Positions 27,662 to 36,656 of a stretch of DNA of 64,000 bases are shown piece by piece. Position numbers and translations under genes: made by a program. The notes beneath the pieces are model-generated. The model was given only the letters and a program-made list of their open reading frames with translations. It was not told where the DNA came from and searched no databases. Source of the DNA: Carnimonas bestiolae (GTDB lineage Bacteria > Pseudomonadota > Gammaproteobacteria > Pseudomonadales > Halomonadaceae). Positions within the stretch are counted from its first letter, which is position 1. Each line of letters opens with the position of its first letter. The stretch lies in NCBI RefSeq assembly GCF_051251125.1, contig NZ_JBPCZL010000003.1; one strand, 5' to 3'.

Positions 27662-28388
27662 TTCGAATGTCTCCATGCAATAATGAATAACGCTTCGCGT
27701 CGTGTTTTTTTAGTTGGCCGAAGCCATTGTTGCTCCACGCTTTTATCGTGGCCTAGCCGAAACCATCAATACCACCATCGTCCATAGCGCCGCGGAGCTA
27801 CCCGCCCTCGTGCTACTGCCCACTATTACGTTCAGCAGCCGAATCGCATGATGGAACAGACCTGACATTCATTACACATTCAATACACCTAAATACGAAA
27901 ATTAGTACACCTCTAATAATTCGCAAGCTATAAAGTCAACCGAGGCTTTATTATGCCAATAACAGATGGCTATATAGTGACATCGCTTCATCGCATATTC
28001 GCTCACTAGTGACCCCGACGCTGCCACTAACTGGCAACCAGTGCGTCACTGCTAGGCTTCAGCGCAAACCGGCGATGAAGTTGCCAACCACAATAATGTG
28101 CGTATCTACGCCTTTATAAATGGAGCATGCGAGTGAAACGAGCAGTAGACGCATGAGCAATTGGCTAAGCATCAGGCTAGCCCCTCACAAAACACGCAAC
28201 ATATTAATTAGATTCAAGCTTTTATTGCCGCGCAACGAAGTTGCCCTGCGGGCTACACATCACGTGCGGGAAGACATGCTTGCTGGCGGCGCGCCTCGCA
28301 GCTTGGCCAGAGCCTACCAAGCGATGATATTCAGCTGGCACCGAAGAGTAACCAATGCCGCTGCCATTAGCCTTGTAAGTAATACCCG
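27662..28388. other. Intergenic region between lipase paralogs 1 and 2
   Basis: About 730 bp that contains the promoter of paralog 2. Base composition is more AT-rich than the core genes. Open frames on either strand are short and carry no recognisable motif; I see no IS ends or gene remnant. Confidence 0.45.
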
Positions 28389-28419
28389 AAAAAAACCGCG
28401 CGGTGACGATCCGCACGGT
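28389..28419 (-). terminator. Terminator after lipase-like gene 1
   Basis: ACCGCGCGG (28395-28403) pairs with CCGCACGGT (28411-28419) with one mismatch, followed on the minus strand by seven Ts. Confidence 0.8.
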
Positions 28420-28446
28420 GTTCTCTACGGGATGCCGCTGCAGGAA

Positions 28447-29757
28447 TTACGCGACTGCGTCCAGCTGCACACCCGCATCGGCACCTACCACTCCTACCAC
28501 ATCGGCAAGTGCTGCCATGCCACCTTGCGCCAAACCGGGCTCACCCCCCGTTAGCTCGGACAATACGCTTTCCGACGCATCAGCGCTTACGTTGGCGGCG
28601 GCCTCAGTTAGGGCTGCCGGCATCTCCGACTCACTATCGGGCAACGAGGCTGCATGGTAATCGGTACGTTCTTCATTGGCCGCCAGCGTTTCGGCAATCG
28701 TTAAATTACCCGCATCAAACACTTCACCATGCTGGTGCGTGCCGGGAAAAGCGGAAACTATCGAGCCCCCCGCTTCAATTCCTAGATCAGCGCCCTGATT
28801 GCCCGGAAAATGGAACGAGATACCACGTTCAAAAAATTTCACCAGGAAATACAGCGCATTGTCGTGGAACGGTTTGTTGAAAGTATCTTGAAGTTCCTCC
28901 TGCTCTTGTACATCGCCTAATAACACCACGTTGCCCCAGTGAGGATGCTTTCCGTTCTCCGGATCAAAATCGGCCGCAATGGGCTGGGTACCTTCAATAT
29001 CGGACGACAGCGTTCCCCATGGATCACCATAAGTAATCATGTTGATAAAGTTGGAGCCATCGCCCACCGCGCTGTCAGAGGGCACAATACCTTGCCCAGC
29101 GAAGGCCACGCCGCCGACTCCAGTTTGCTGCGCAACATACTCGGCAGTTCCTGCGCCCAACGAATGACCAGTAACAAAAATATTGTTAGAGGAAATACCG
29201 CGTTCGTTAGCGACCTCTGCAATGTAATTGGTAAACGCAACGGCGTCTTCTTGCCCTACCGACACTACGCCAGCCGCCGGAGGCACGTTAGCAAGAAACT
29301 GACCAGGAAGCTGCAGCGGGTTGGTCAAGACAGTGTCTCCCCCACTGGAGAACGCAAAGGACACAATCACCTGATGGTCATCGGTAGTTTGCCACACCCT
29401 GGCAGAGGTGCCAGACACGAGATCAACCAATTCAGCCTGGCGACCATCAATCTCAAAGGGTTCCAACCCTTCAGGCGATTCAGAATTAAGAGCGGCTTCG
29501 GCAACCGCAGCGCCGTAAAATTCCGCTACCGTAGGCGAGTGTTCTGCTTGGTACTCGGTGTCAGGCGGCGGGATGTGATAATCGTTATCCAATACGCTGA
29601 GGCGTGTTGGCGTGGAATGATGTAAAAGAGCATTGGGGATAGACGCAAAGTAGCTCACTGCATCATTCAGCCACGTGTCATCAAGACAACGCGTGACCTC
29701 ATTGATTACATATCCTACCCCATGCAACTCATCGATAAATTTTCCGTATTCCGACAT
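28447..29757 (-). CDS. Lipase-like alpha/beta hydrolase, paralog 1
   Basis: A 436-residue member of the local family. It starts MSEYGKFIDELHGVGYVINE after GAGGG. The nucleophile elbow is FVTGHSLGAGTAEYVAQQ with Ser199, differing from its paralogs by Ala after LG. Shared blocks are LLHHSTPTRLSVLDNDY, DGRQAELVDLVSGTSARVWQTTDDH, VGDGSNFINMITYGDPW and GKHPHWGNVV. The C-terminal tail is Ala/Asp/Ser-rich and ends QLDAVA. No signal peptide is present. The high similarity across all three genes indicates local duplication; no secretion genes are in the window. Confidence 0.8.
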   Translation of the reverse strand: MSEYGKFIDELHGVGYVINEVTRCLDDTWLNDAVSYFASIPNALLHHSTPTRLSVLDNDYHIPPPDTEYQAEHSPTVAEFYGAAVAEAALNSESPEGLEPFEIDGRQAELVDLVSGTSARVWQTTDDHQVIVSFAFSSGGDTVLTNPLQLPGQFLANVPPAAGVVSVGQEDAVAFTNYIAEVANERGISSNNIFVTGHSLGAGTAEYVAQQTGVGGVAFAGQGIVPSDSAVGDGSNFINMITYGDPWGTLSSDIEGTQPIAADFDPENGKHPHWGNVVLLGDVQEQEELQDTFNKPFHDNALYFLVKFFERGISFHFPGNQGADLGIEAGGSIVSAFPGTHQHGEVFDAGNLTIAETLAANEERTDYHAASLPDSESEMPAALTEAAANVSADASESVLSELTGGEPGLAQGGMAALADVVGVVGADAGVQLDAVA

Positions 29758-30640
29758 ATCAATATACCCTCATAGAATGATGGGAACGATCCCATTCACA
29801 TCTCCGTGCTAGCCCCACGAAGCTGCCTTCAGCCGCTCCAGTTCCCGCTACTAAGCAGGATATTGAGCGTCATGCGTGTTAACGTGCGATCGATCACCAA
29901 GCATCAAGCTCTCAAGAAGAGAGGCCTCGACACCTGCATGCGCCGCCATCTTGGTGCAACGCGCATGGCTGGATTGCTTCTACCCGTCCAGCGATACACC
30001 AACCGCTTTTGCAGCTTAGACCACCCACCAAAATTAGCTAGCAGGGTAACGAAATATTAAGAATCCTAATGAGTAGCTGGGTAACCAAATCTATGGACGG
30101 CCGAACGATAAGATGATCAACATCACTCCACACCACGTCGGGCGGCGTAATTAATTTACGTGGCAGTGAGTAACGGCTGATTTACACAACTATTACTTAT
30201 GGTAATAACAACCATTACCGAGCACTTGCCCATCAGTGATAGTGCCCCAAGCCACTCCACGGCGATCAACGGTACAAAAAACAATGGGTTACCATCGATA
30301 TAGTTGTTATTTTTTCGATTTTCTAAAGGCTAAACAACCGAAACCTCTCCTACTATTGAGTAGAGCCGGTAATTAGAAATTTATACCACTCTAATAATGA
30401 TATTTAATCGGCAATTATGAATCATTATGGAAATAACAACAGTAAACTAAATGCGCTGGAGACAGGCGGCCAGGGATGTCTTCAGCGCACGAAATTAGGG
30501 AAAACATCTCATCTGCGCCGCAAGATGCCACTCCAATTCTTAAATTAGTATTAAAATCAAACCAGCGGGATTGCGATATCCCGGAAGCACGTTTGAATAG
30601 CGTGTTTAATTATTCTCCTCTTACCGTTAGAGAACTTGTG
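29758..30640. other. AT-rich intergenic region upstream of lipase 1
   Basis: About 880 bp with no convincing gene. It holds the divergent promoters of lipase 1 and the small lipoprotein. A small palindrome (GGTAAT 30201-30206, ATTACC 30214-30219) and AT-rich tracts near 30300-30330 are the only notable structures. Confidence 0.45.
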
Positions 30641-30901
30641 ATGAATAAGCAACTAATTCTGCTGTCTGCGGCACTCTCGATAGCGTTAACACTAACTGCC
30701 TGCGAATCCCTCAGCGCTTCTACATCCTCAAGCAGCAACGAAACCTTTTGCACCGCCAATACGGTTCGCGGCGATAGCAACATGCGCGACACCGACCGCA
30801 GGACCATCGAGCACTATGGCTGCCCAAGCCAAAGCGGTGTGACAATTGGCGAAGACAAAGGCGACACCATCCAATGGCGCGGCCCTATCAACGCGCAGTA
30901 A
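30641..30901 (+). CDS. Small lipoprotein of unknown function
   Basis: An 86-residue protein. ATG 30641 is preceded by AGAGAA; longer in-frame starts would bury the signal peptide. The signal NKQLILLSAALSIALTLTAC ends in a lipobox (LTAC), so it is probably a lipoprotein. The mature part has two further cysteines (FCTANTV, HYGCPSQ) that could form a disulphide, and no recognised domain. It is divergent from the lipases. Confidence 0.72.
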   Translation: MNKQLILLSAALSIALTLTACESLSASTSSSSNETFCTANTVRGDSNMRDTDRRTIEHYGCPSQSGVTIGEDKGDTIQWRGPINAQ

Positions 30902-31410
30902 GCTAACATCAAGCGCCGCGATCATACGTGGCGCTTCCTCGACACACACTACTGCCCAAAACGCAAATAAAGCCGAGCAGCGAATAGCGAGCAATAACCG
31001 CCAAGCCCCCAATGCCGTAAACAGTCATCGCTTTGGTCTAACTGTTCACTTGGTGTGATGGGCACATTTCCAGCGTCAACGTCTGCGAGTTGGCACTAGG
31101 GATCTAGCGCTGCCGCTAGAAGCAGCTTGGGGTTCGTGGGGGCTGTTTGAGAAGTGCCTCGGCAAGGCGACTGTCACCACTGCCGGTATAAACGGCATGG
31201 GGATGAGATGCCCTATCTCGGCCACCGCCAAGAAGATGCCGAGTATATTCGCCGAACGAGCTAACCTGACACTCCTAAACGAGCGCGTGCCCTTTCCAAA
31301 TGGCTTCCAGCTCCTCGCTTGTCTTTTTGATATTAAAAGTACCTGCACTATTATTTTCATGTACTATAATTATGCTATCGGTCCTCTATGACTAATGTTT
31401 TCGTCACTTA
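30902..31410. other. Intergenic region upstream of the HxS operon
   Basis: About 500 bp between the lipoprotein gene and the HxS promoter zone. No gene, tRNA or terminator-grade hairpin with a T-run was recognised. Confidence 0.4.
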
Positions 31411-31427
31411 TCGAGAATAATTCTCGA
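31411..31427. promoter_or_regulatory. 17-bp palindrome upstream of hxsD
   Basis: TCGAGAATAATTCTCGA has perfect 8-bp arms around a single central base, 81 bp before the hxsD start. It has the symmetry and AT-rich centre of a dimeric repressor operator. The regulator is unknown. Confidence 0.6.
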
Positions 31428-31459
31428 AATCACCGGGATCAATAACCATTCTCAAGTAA

Positions 31460-31475
31460 AATTATTATCATTATG
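31460..31475. promoter_or_regulatory. Fur-box-like sequence upstream of hxsD
   Basis: AATTATTATCATTATG lies 33 bp upstream of the hxsD ATG. It matches about 11 of 14 positions of one part of the GATAATGATAATCATTATC Fur consensus. Iron control of an operon with two Fe-S radical SAM enzymes would be logical, but the match is partial. Confidence 0.35.
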
Positions 31476-31508
31476 CGTCATTGATATTCAGCAGGACGCC
31501 AAGTACAT

Positions 31509-31835
31509 ATGAAAGATCAATCAGAAAAATCCGTTACACTTCTTTGGAGTACCAGCCTCAATATCGACGAACGCATTTATCCAATGCCGGTGGTCGAAAA
31601 GTCCATTTACTGGCTAGCTGATAAACTAACCATCCTTGTTACCCGTGACGGGTCCAGTAATCTATCGCTCTCGATACGTCCAGCGCATGGTGCCTCGCCG
31701 CTTCATCAGAGAGAGGCAATCGATTTGATTGTGCGAAATCTCAATGATTTTCTGCTACGAGAAAGAGTAAAAAATGAAACCCTGGAAATTAAGAAAACGC
31801 TAATAAAAGCGGCTCTTTCGACTCACTATGAATAA
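31509..31835 (+). CDS. hxsD: His-Xaa-Ser system protein HxsD
   Basis: A 108-residue protein carrying LNDFLLRE at 78-85, the defining LLNDYxLRE-type motif of HxsD. It is the first gene of the four-gene His-Xaa-Ser system and overlaps hxsB by 8 bp. HxsD has no known activity; it may act as an accessory or peptide-recognition partner of the two radical SAM enzymes. An AGGA ribosome site lies about 12 nt before the ATG. The upstream region holds a palindrome and a Fur-like site. Confidence 0.88.
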   Translation: MKDQSEKSVTLLWSTSLNIDERIYPMPVVEKSIYWLADKLTILVTRDGSSNLSLSIRPAHGASPLHQREAIDLIVRNLNDFLLRERVKNETLEIKKTLIKAALSTHYE

Positions 31836-33288
31836 TCTTCTCTCGCGAACCATCGCCACTGATGCGCCCTACCAATTGCTTCCTTTTAATTTTTTTCGAT
31901 TAAATGGCGCGCACAAGAATATATTGGTCACATCAGAAACCGGCGAGCATCTTTATCTTGATGAGCCTCAGTTAGATCATTTGATCAATAAAAGGTTGGA
32001 TTCACGTACGTCACTTTATCGCGACCTCCTGGCCCGCCACTTTATATTTGAGCCCAACGTCCACGACCCATTGCCGGAAATGGCGGCACAGTACAGAAGC
32101 AGAAAAAGCTTCCTTGCTGACGGCGTTGCCCTGCACATCATTGTCGTAACGTTGCGATGTAACCACACCTGCCAATACTGTCAGGTTTCCAGGGCACCCC
32201 TTGGCGGCAGCATGCACGATATGTCGATAGAAGATGCCGATCATACGATCGAGCGTATTTTCGAGTCGACATCTCCCACTCTGACCGTCGAGTTTCAGGG
32301 CGGCGAAGCGCTGCTGGCCTTTGAGCGTATCGAATACATCGTTGAGAAGATTAGCCAGCGTAACGTTACTGAGCAGCGGGATATTCAGTTCGTTATCAGC
32401 ACCACGCTTCACCATCTGGATGATCACATGCTGAATTTCGCCAGCGCTCATAATATCCACTTCTCAACCTCGCTGGATGGGCCGGAATTCCTTCATAACG
32501 CCAACCGACCGACACCAACGAGGGATTCATACCAACGTACCTTGAACGGCGTGAAGCGCGTCAGAGACAAGATGGGCAATGGCAGCGTTACGGCATTGAC
32601 CACGCTAACTCGTAAAAGCCTGGATTACCCCACAGAAATCGTCGACGAATACGTTAAGCAAGGCTTCTCCAGCATCTCGTTACGGCCGCTGAGTCCTTAC
32701 GGATTCGCGGAGCGCTCTGCCAAGCGATTAAGTTACACCGCAGCAGACTACAGCGACTTTTATCGCAAAGCGCTAGATCACATTATCGCGCTCAATCAGC
32801 AAGGGCACTATCTATCAGAAGGGCTCGCCAGCCTGTTTCTGACCAACATACTAACGCCTTTCGCGACTGGCTACGTTGACCTTCGCTCCCCCGCAGGCGC
32901 AGGCGTCGGAGTGCTTGTGTATAACTACGACGGCAAGGTCTATCCATCCGATGAATCGCGCATGCTGGTGGAAATGGGTGATGACCAACTGTGCCTAGGA
33001 AGCGTGGCTTTACCGCTATCCGAATTGCTCGCCTCGCCTGTTATTGACTCACTGCTGGCCGCTGGCGTTGCCGAGTCACTGCCCGGATGTGCCGACTGTG
33101 CACTACTGCACTTCTGCGGAGCTGATCCTATCGACCACTACGCGCGGCAAGCCGACCCCATTGGACATCGAGCGTTCAGCCATTTTTGCCAGCGCAATAC
33201 ACAGTTGCTGAGCCACCTGTTCGAAGTGCTACGGGACGCACCATCGACAACTCAAAACACCTTGATGACGTGGATTGGTCGACACTAG
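31828..33288 (+). CDS. hxsB: His-Xaa-Ser system radical SAM maturase HxsB
   Basis: A 486-residue radical SAM enzyme. The [4Fe-4S] cysteines are C111, C115 and C118 (LRCNHTCQYCQ), followed by VEFQGGEALLAFERI (SAM-binding GGE). The C-terminal GCADCALLHFCGADP cysteines suggest an extra Fe-S cluster of SPASM type. In the HxS family it pairs with HxsC and is proposed to modify the His-x-Ser repeats of HxsA; the chemistry is unknown. Its ATG lies inside the hxsD stop and hxsC follows after 27 bp. Confidence 0.92.
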   Translation: MNNLLSRTIATDAPYQLLPFNFFRLNGAHKNILVTSETGEHLYLDEPQLDHLINKRLDSRTSLYRDLLARHFIFEPNVHDPLPEMAAQYRSRKSFLADGVALHIIVVTLRCNHTCQYCQVSRAPLGGSMHDMSIEDADHTIERIFESTSPTLTVEFQGGEALLAFERIEYIVEKISQRNVTEQRDIQFVISTTLHHLDDHMLNFASAHNIHFSTSLDGPEFLHNANRPTPTRDSYQRTLNGVKRVRDKMGNGSVTALTTLTRKSLDYPTEIVDEYVKQGFSSISLRPLSPYGFAERSAKRLSYTAADYSDFYRKALDHIIALNQQGHYLSEGLASLFLTNILTPFATGYVDLRSPAGAGVGVLVYNYDGKVYPSDESRMLVEMGDDQLCLGSVALPLSELLASPVIDSLLAAGVAESLPGCADCALLHFCGADPIDHYARQADPIGHRAFSHFCQRNTQLLSHLFEVLRDAPSTTQNTLMTWIGRH

Positions 33289-33315
33289 ACCTGCATATAT
33301 TGGAAGACTGTTGCC

Positions 33316-34539
33316 ATGGCGAGATTAACGACGCGCGCATGTATCGACAATTTAGCGCAGCCGCGCATGTTCAAAGTGATTACCCTCTCAGAGTTTATTG
33401 CTAAAGGCACACACTCTTGCGCAGGATCTGCCACGCACGATGACTTGTTACTGTGGGTAGATGCCAACGCCGCGAAGCTTCCTCTTGAAGGACTACCGAT
33501 AGGAGGCCTTTTTTCCCAAGGTAAACCACCGCTACCTATTGTTTTCGAAGGCCCGCACGTCCATTCACTAAAATATAGCGAGGTAGTAAACCCGGGCGAC
33601 GTGATCGTCGTGGATCCACGTTCTTCGCTGGTCAGAGTGCTTTACCGACGAGGGGCTAACAGCAACCTGCTATTCATTACTGATCGTTGCAACAGCGAAT
33701 GTCTGATGTGCTCGCAACCGCCGAAAGACGTCGACGATGCGTGGCACATCGAAGAGAATCTCGCCTTACTAAATCTTGTTGACCCAGGAGAAGAGCAGCT
33801 AGGCATTAGCGGTGGAGAGCCCACACTATACCGTGACGGCTTGCTTCGCATACTCAAGAAAGCCAAAGCATGTAATGGCGATAAATCTCTTCATTTACTT
33901 AGCAATGGGCGCCAGTTAGCGGATAACTTCTGGATAAACGCACTGCGAAACATCGATCATCCCAGCCTAATGTGGGGTATTCCGCTCTACGCAGACAATG
34001 CCCGCGATCATGACCACGTTGTGCAGGCACCGGGCGCGTTCACCGAGACTCTTCAAGGTATCTATAATCTAGCGCGCGCTCATCAGCGCATTGAAATACG
34101 CGTCGTATTAAGCAACCTGACCGTCCACAGGTTACCAGCATTGGCCTACTTCATATTCCGCAACATGCCCTTTGTTCGCCATGTCGCGTTTATGGGCATA
34201 GAGAACATGGGGCTGGCGAAAAAGAACTACGGCCAACTTTGGATAGACCCGCTGGATTATCAGGACAAGCTGAAAGAAGCCTGCGAATACCTGGACATCC
34301 TGGGTATCCCAGTGTCGATTTATAACTTGCCCCTGTGCATTTTGGACGCGTCGCTCGTCCGATTTTACCGGCGGAGTATTTCCGACTGGAAAAACATTTA
34401 TATCGATACCTGCAGTCAGTGTGCAGCAACAACCGTGTGTGGAGGCTTTTTCAAATCGCACTCAGAGCGCTGGCAAAGCCGCGGCGTACATCCGATGAGT
34501 GACGAACAGCTTATTGAATATGCCGAGGCATTCGCATGA
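33316..34539 (+). CDS. hxsC: His-Xaa-Ser system radical SAM maturase HxsC
   Basis: A 407-residue radical SAM enzyme with cluster cysteines C125, C129 and C132 (ITDRCNSECLMCSQPP) and SAM motif LGISGGEPTLY. The first 110 residues precede the barrel. The C-terminus has further cysteines (CSQCAATTVCGGFF) for a possible auxiliary cluster. It is the second maturase of the HxS system and its stop overlaps the hxsA start by 4 bp, coupling enzyme and target translation. Confidence 0.92.
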   Translation: MARLTTRACIDNLAQPRMFKVITLSEFIAKGTHSCAGSATHDDLLLWVDANAAKLPLEGLPIGGLFSQGKPPLPIVFEGPHVHSLKYSEVVNPGDVIVVDPRSSLVRVLYRRGANSNLLFITDRCNSECLMCSQPPKDVDDAWHIEENLALLNLVDPGEEQLGISGGEPTLYRDGLLRILKKAKACNGDKSLHLLSNGRQLADNFWINALRNIDHPSLMWGIPLYADNARDHDHVVQAPGAFTETLQGIYNLARAHQRIEIRVVLSNLTVHRLPALAYFIFRNMPFVRHVAFMGIENMGLAKKNYGQLWIDPLDYQDKLKEACEYLDILGIPVSIYNLPLCILDASLVRFYRRSISDWKNIYIDTCSQCAATTVCGGFFKSHSERWQSRGVHPMSDEQLIEYAEAFA

Positions 34540-35174
34540 AACTAAAAGAACGTTGGAAACTGCTGATTAGTCATTCGGCAGCACTTATTCCTATCGCCAG
34601 CCTGCAACCCGCCTATGCAGGCATAGATGCTCAGGAAAATTTCTCGGCGCTTGACTATAACGACGTCCCGCCCGAATTTACCAATCCATTGAATCGACTG
34701 GACGCCGTCAATCTGTACGCAGCGCACCGCTCGCACAGTTCCCATAGCTCACACAGCTCGCATAGTTCCCATAGCTCCCACTACAGCGGGTCGTACGCGC
34801 GCTCCTACACACCGCCGCCATCCCCACCTCCAGCGCCGGCCCCAGCAAGAACGACCACTTATGAGAGCAGCGGCGCCTCGGGGTATGATAGCGGCAGTCG
34901 CGAAGTTCAATCACTATCAAGCGCGGGCAGCGAGCCATCAGCCACCCCACCGGCGCGCACCTCGCGCATCAATACTCAAACGCTCTCAGATCTGGTATTG
35001 CGCGTTCAAATCGCACTCACGGTGAGAAAGTTCTATTACGGCCCCCTCGACGGCATTTTAGGCCCGCAAACACGGCGTGCCCTGAAAGCCTACCAGCGCG
35101 AGTCACAGATACCCGCATCCGGCAAAATGGATATCACAACGCTCAGTGCGCTAGGCATACAGTTGCCTGAATAA
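34536..35174 (+). CDS. hxsA: His-Xaa-Ser repeat protein HxsA with peptidoglycan-binding domain
   Basis: A 212-residue exported protein and the presumed substrate of HxsB/HxsC. Residues 1-28 resemble a signal peptide (LLISHSAALIPIASLQPAYA). Residues 64-84 carry seven histidines at three-residue spacing (H64 to H82) in a His-x-Ser run ending HYS. A Ser/Tyr segment and a Pro-rich linker (about 92-108) follow. Residues 150-212 form a peptidoglycan-binding domain (VQIALTVRKFYYGPLDGILGPQTRRALKAYQ). The modified repeats would therefore be displayed at the cell wall. A 7-bp tandem array starts 18 bp after the stop. Confidence 0.92.
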   Translation: MKLKERWKLLISHSAALIPIASLQPAYAGIDAQENFSALDYNDVPPEFTNPLNRLDAVNLYAAHRSHSSHSSHSSHSSHSSHYSGSYARSYTPPPSPPPAPAPARTTTYESSGASGYDSGSREVQSLSSAGSEPSATPPARTSRINTQTLSDLVLRVQIALTVRKFYYGPLDGILGPQTRRALKAYQRESQIPASGKMDITTLSALGIQLPE

Positions 35175-35192
35175 TACAGGTCGGTAGAACGC

Positions 35193-35281
35193 GGTTGGCG
35201 GTTGGCGGTTGGCGGTTGGCGGTTGGCGGTTGGCGGTTGGCGGTTGGCGGTTGGCGGTTGGCGGTTGGCGGTTGGCGGTTG
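35193..35281. repeat. 7-bp tandem repeat array (GGTTGGC)
   Basis: Twelve perfect head-to-tail GGTTGGC heptamers plus a partial copy, starting 18 bp past the hxsA stop. Because 7 is not a multiple of 3, copy-number change would shift all reading frames through it. It is outside any accepted gene. Confidence 0.97.
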
Positions 35282-35546
35282 CACCATAACTTATGCTCAA
35301 GTGCATTGAGAACGGCTCAGTTCAGACGCCACCGCACTAGCCGCCTGGCCGCTTTCCACAGTGCTGCCCGCCGATCCGCTATGTGCCGTTGCGCCCACGT
35401 CGATTACGCGGCATCTTACCTAGCCAGGCAATGCTAAAAAGGGCTCTTCGCCAATGCGGCCATCACACGCTCCAACATTGGCACTTGCTCGCCACCACAG
35501 CGCACCAACAACACATCCTTTCTACGCTAGTTCGTTCACCTTCCCG
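35282..35546. other. Intergenic region after the heptamer array
   Basis: With the array, a gap of 372 bp between convergent hxsA and the radical SAM gene at 35547. No gene or terminator with a clear T-run was recognised. Confidence 0.4.
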
Positions 35547-36626
35547 CTAGAAGAGTCCAAGCTGCTGACCGGCCGGTGCGAAAAGATCACAGCGCAGCGT
35601 GGAGCGATCGTTGCTGACAAGGCCGTAGCGGCGGCGCGCTAGATCGAAACGCTGCTTGATTATCTGCGCTACCTGCCCCGTGCCGCGCATTCGCTGCGAG
35701 AAGTCGGCGTTGTAGAGTTCGCCTGCGCGGGTGTCGCGAATCATGTTGAGCACATGTTTCGCCCGCAGCGGATAGTGCTCAGTCAACCAATGCTCGAACA
35801 GTTCGACCACCTCGTGGGGCAACCGCAGCATCACCCAGCCCGCACTTATGGCGCCCGCCTCTGCCGAAGCCTTGAGCAGCGTGTCGATTTCACTGTCGTT
35901 AATCATCGGAATGATCGGTGCACAGAGCACGCCCACTGATACCCCTACCTCGCGCAGCCGCGCGATGACTCTCAAGCGTGCCGCCCCCGATGCCGCCCGC
36001 GGCTCGAGGGTTCGCTTAAGCTCGTCATCAAGGGTAGTCATGCTGATAAACACCTTCACTAACCCCAACTGCGCCAATTCAGCCAGCAGATCGAGATCGC
36101 GCAGGATCATCGCGCCTTTAGTCACGATGGTGACCGGATGGCGATAGCGCAGCATGATCTCCAACACGCCACGGGTGAGCTGCAGCTCACGCTCGATTGG
36201 TTGGTAAGGATCGGTATTGCTGCCCAGTGCGATGGGCGAACACCGATAGCTCGGCGCACATAGCTCGCGTTCCAACACTTCGCACAGATTGATCTTGGCG
36301 ATTAGCCGAGTTTCAAAGTCGATACCGGGCGACAGATCCCAATAGGCGTGGCTCGGCCGCGCGAAGCAGTAGATACAGCCATGCTCGCAGCCGCGATAAG
36401 GGTTGATGGACTGCTCAAACGGCACATCCGGCGAGCGATTGCGGCTAATCACCGTTTTGGCATGCTCATGCCGCACCTCGGTCAACCGAGCCGCAGGCGT
36501 ATCACGCTGCCAGCCATCGTCAACCGCAATGATGCGCTCACCGTGAAATCGATTGTGCGGGTTATATCCGGTCCCCCGCCCTGTTGGCGTTGCCTGCTGC
36601 GCACTGGAGAAATCTGCATGCCCCAT
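35547..36626 (-). CDS. PA0069-family radical SAM protein
   Basis: A 359-residue radical SAM protein with cluster cysteines C80, C84 and C87 (INPYRGCEHGCIYCFARPSH), the signature of the SplB-like/PA0069 family. Later motifs ALGSNTDPYQPIE and LCAPIIPMINDSE fit the family. Relation to spore photoproduct lyase and to the P. aeruginosa SOS gene PA0069 suggests a role in DNA damage, but its reaction is not established. A perfect LexA-type box lies 14 bp before the ATG, supporting SOS control here. It is not part of the HxS operon. Confidence 0.9.
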   Translation of the reverse strand: MGHADFSSAQQATPTGRGTGYNPHNRFHGERIIAVDDGWQRDTPAARLTEVRHEHAKTVISRNRSPDVPFEQSINPYRGCEHGCIYCFARPSHAYWDLSPGIDFETRLIAKINLCEVLERELCAPSYRCSPIALGSNTDPYQPIERELQLTRGVLEIMLRYRHPVTIVTKGAMILRDLDLLAELAQLGLVKVFISMTTLDDELKRTLEPRAASGAARLRVIARLREVGVSVGVLCAPIIPMINDSEIDTLLKASAEAGAISAGWVMLRLPHEVVELFEHWLTEHYPLRAKHVLNMIRDTRAGELYNADFSQRMRGTGQVAQIIKQRFDLARRRYGLVSNDRSTLRCDLFAPAGQQLGLF

Positions 36627-36640
36627 AAGCCACCCAGAAA

Positions 36641-36656
36641 CTGTATAAAAATACAG
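36641..36656 (-). promoter_or_regulatory. LexA (SOS) box
   Basis: CTGTATAAAAATACAG is a perfect CTGT-N8-ACAG LexA box with an AT-rich spacer, 14 bp upstream of the PA0069-family gene start. Confidence 0.85.

Noticed and set aside
28120..28554. A 144-codon plus-strand frame at the end of lipase paralog 1
   Set aside because: It overlaps the terminator and the 3' end of the lipase gene on the other strand and shows no family pattern.
35547..36626. Third radical SAM gene as part of the HxS operon
   Set aside because: It is on the opposite strand, belongs to the PA0069/SplB-like family and has its own LexA box.
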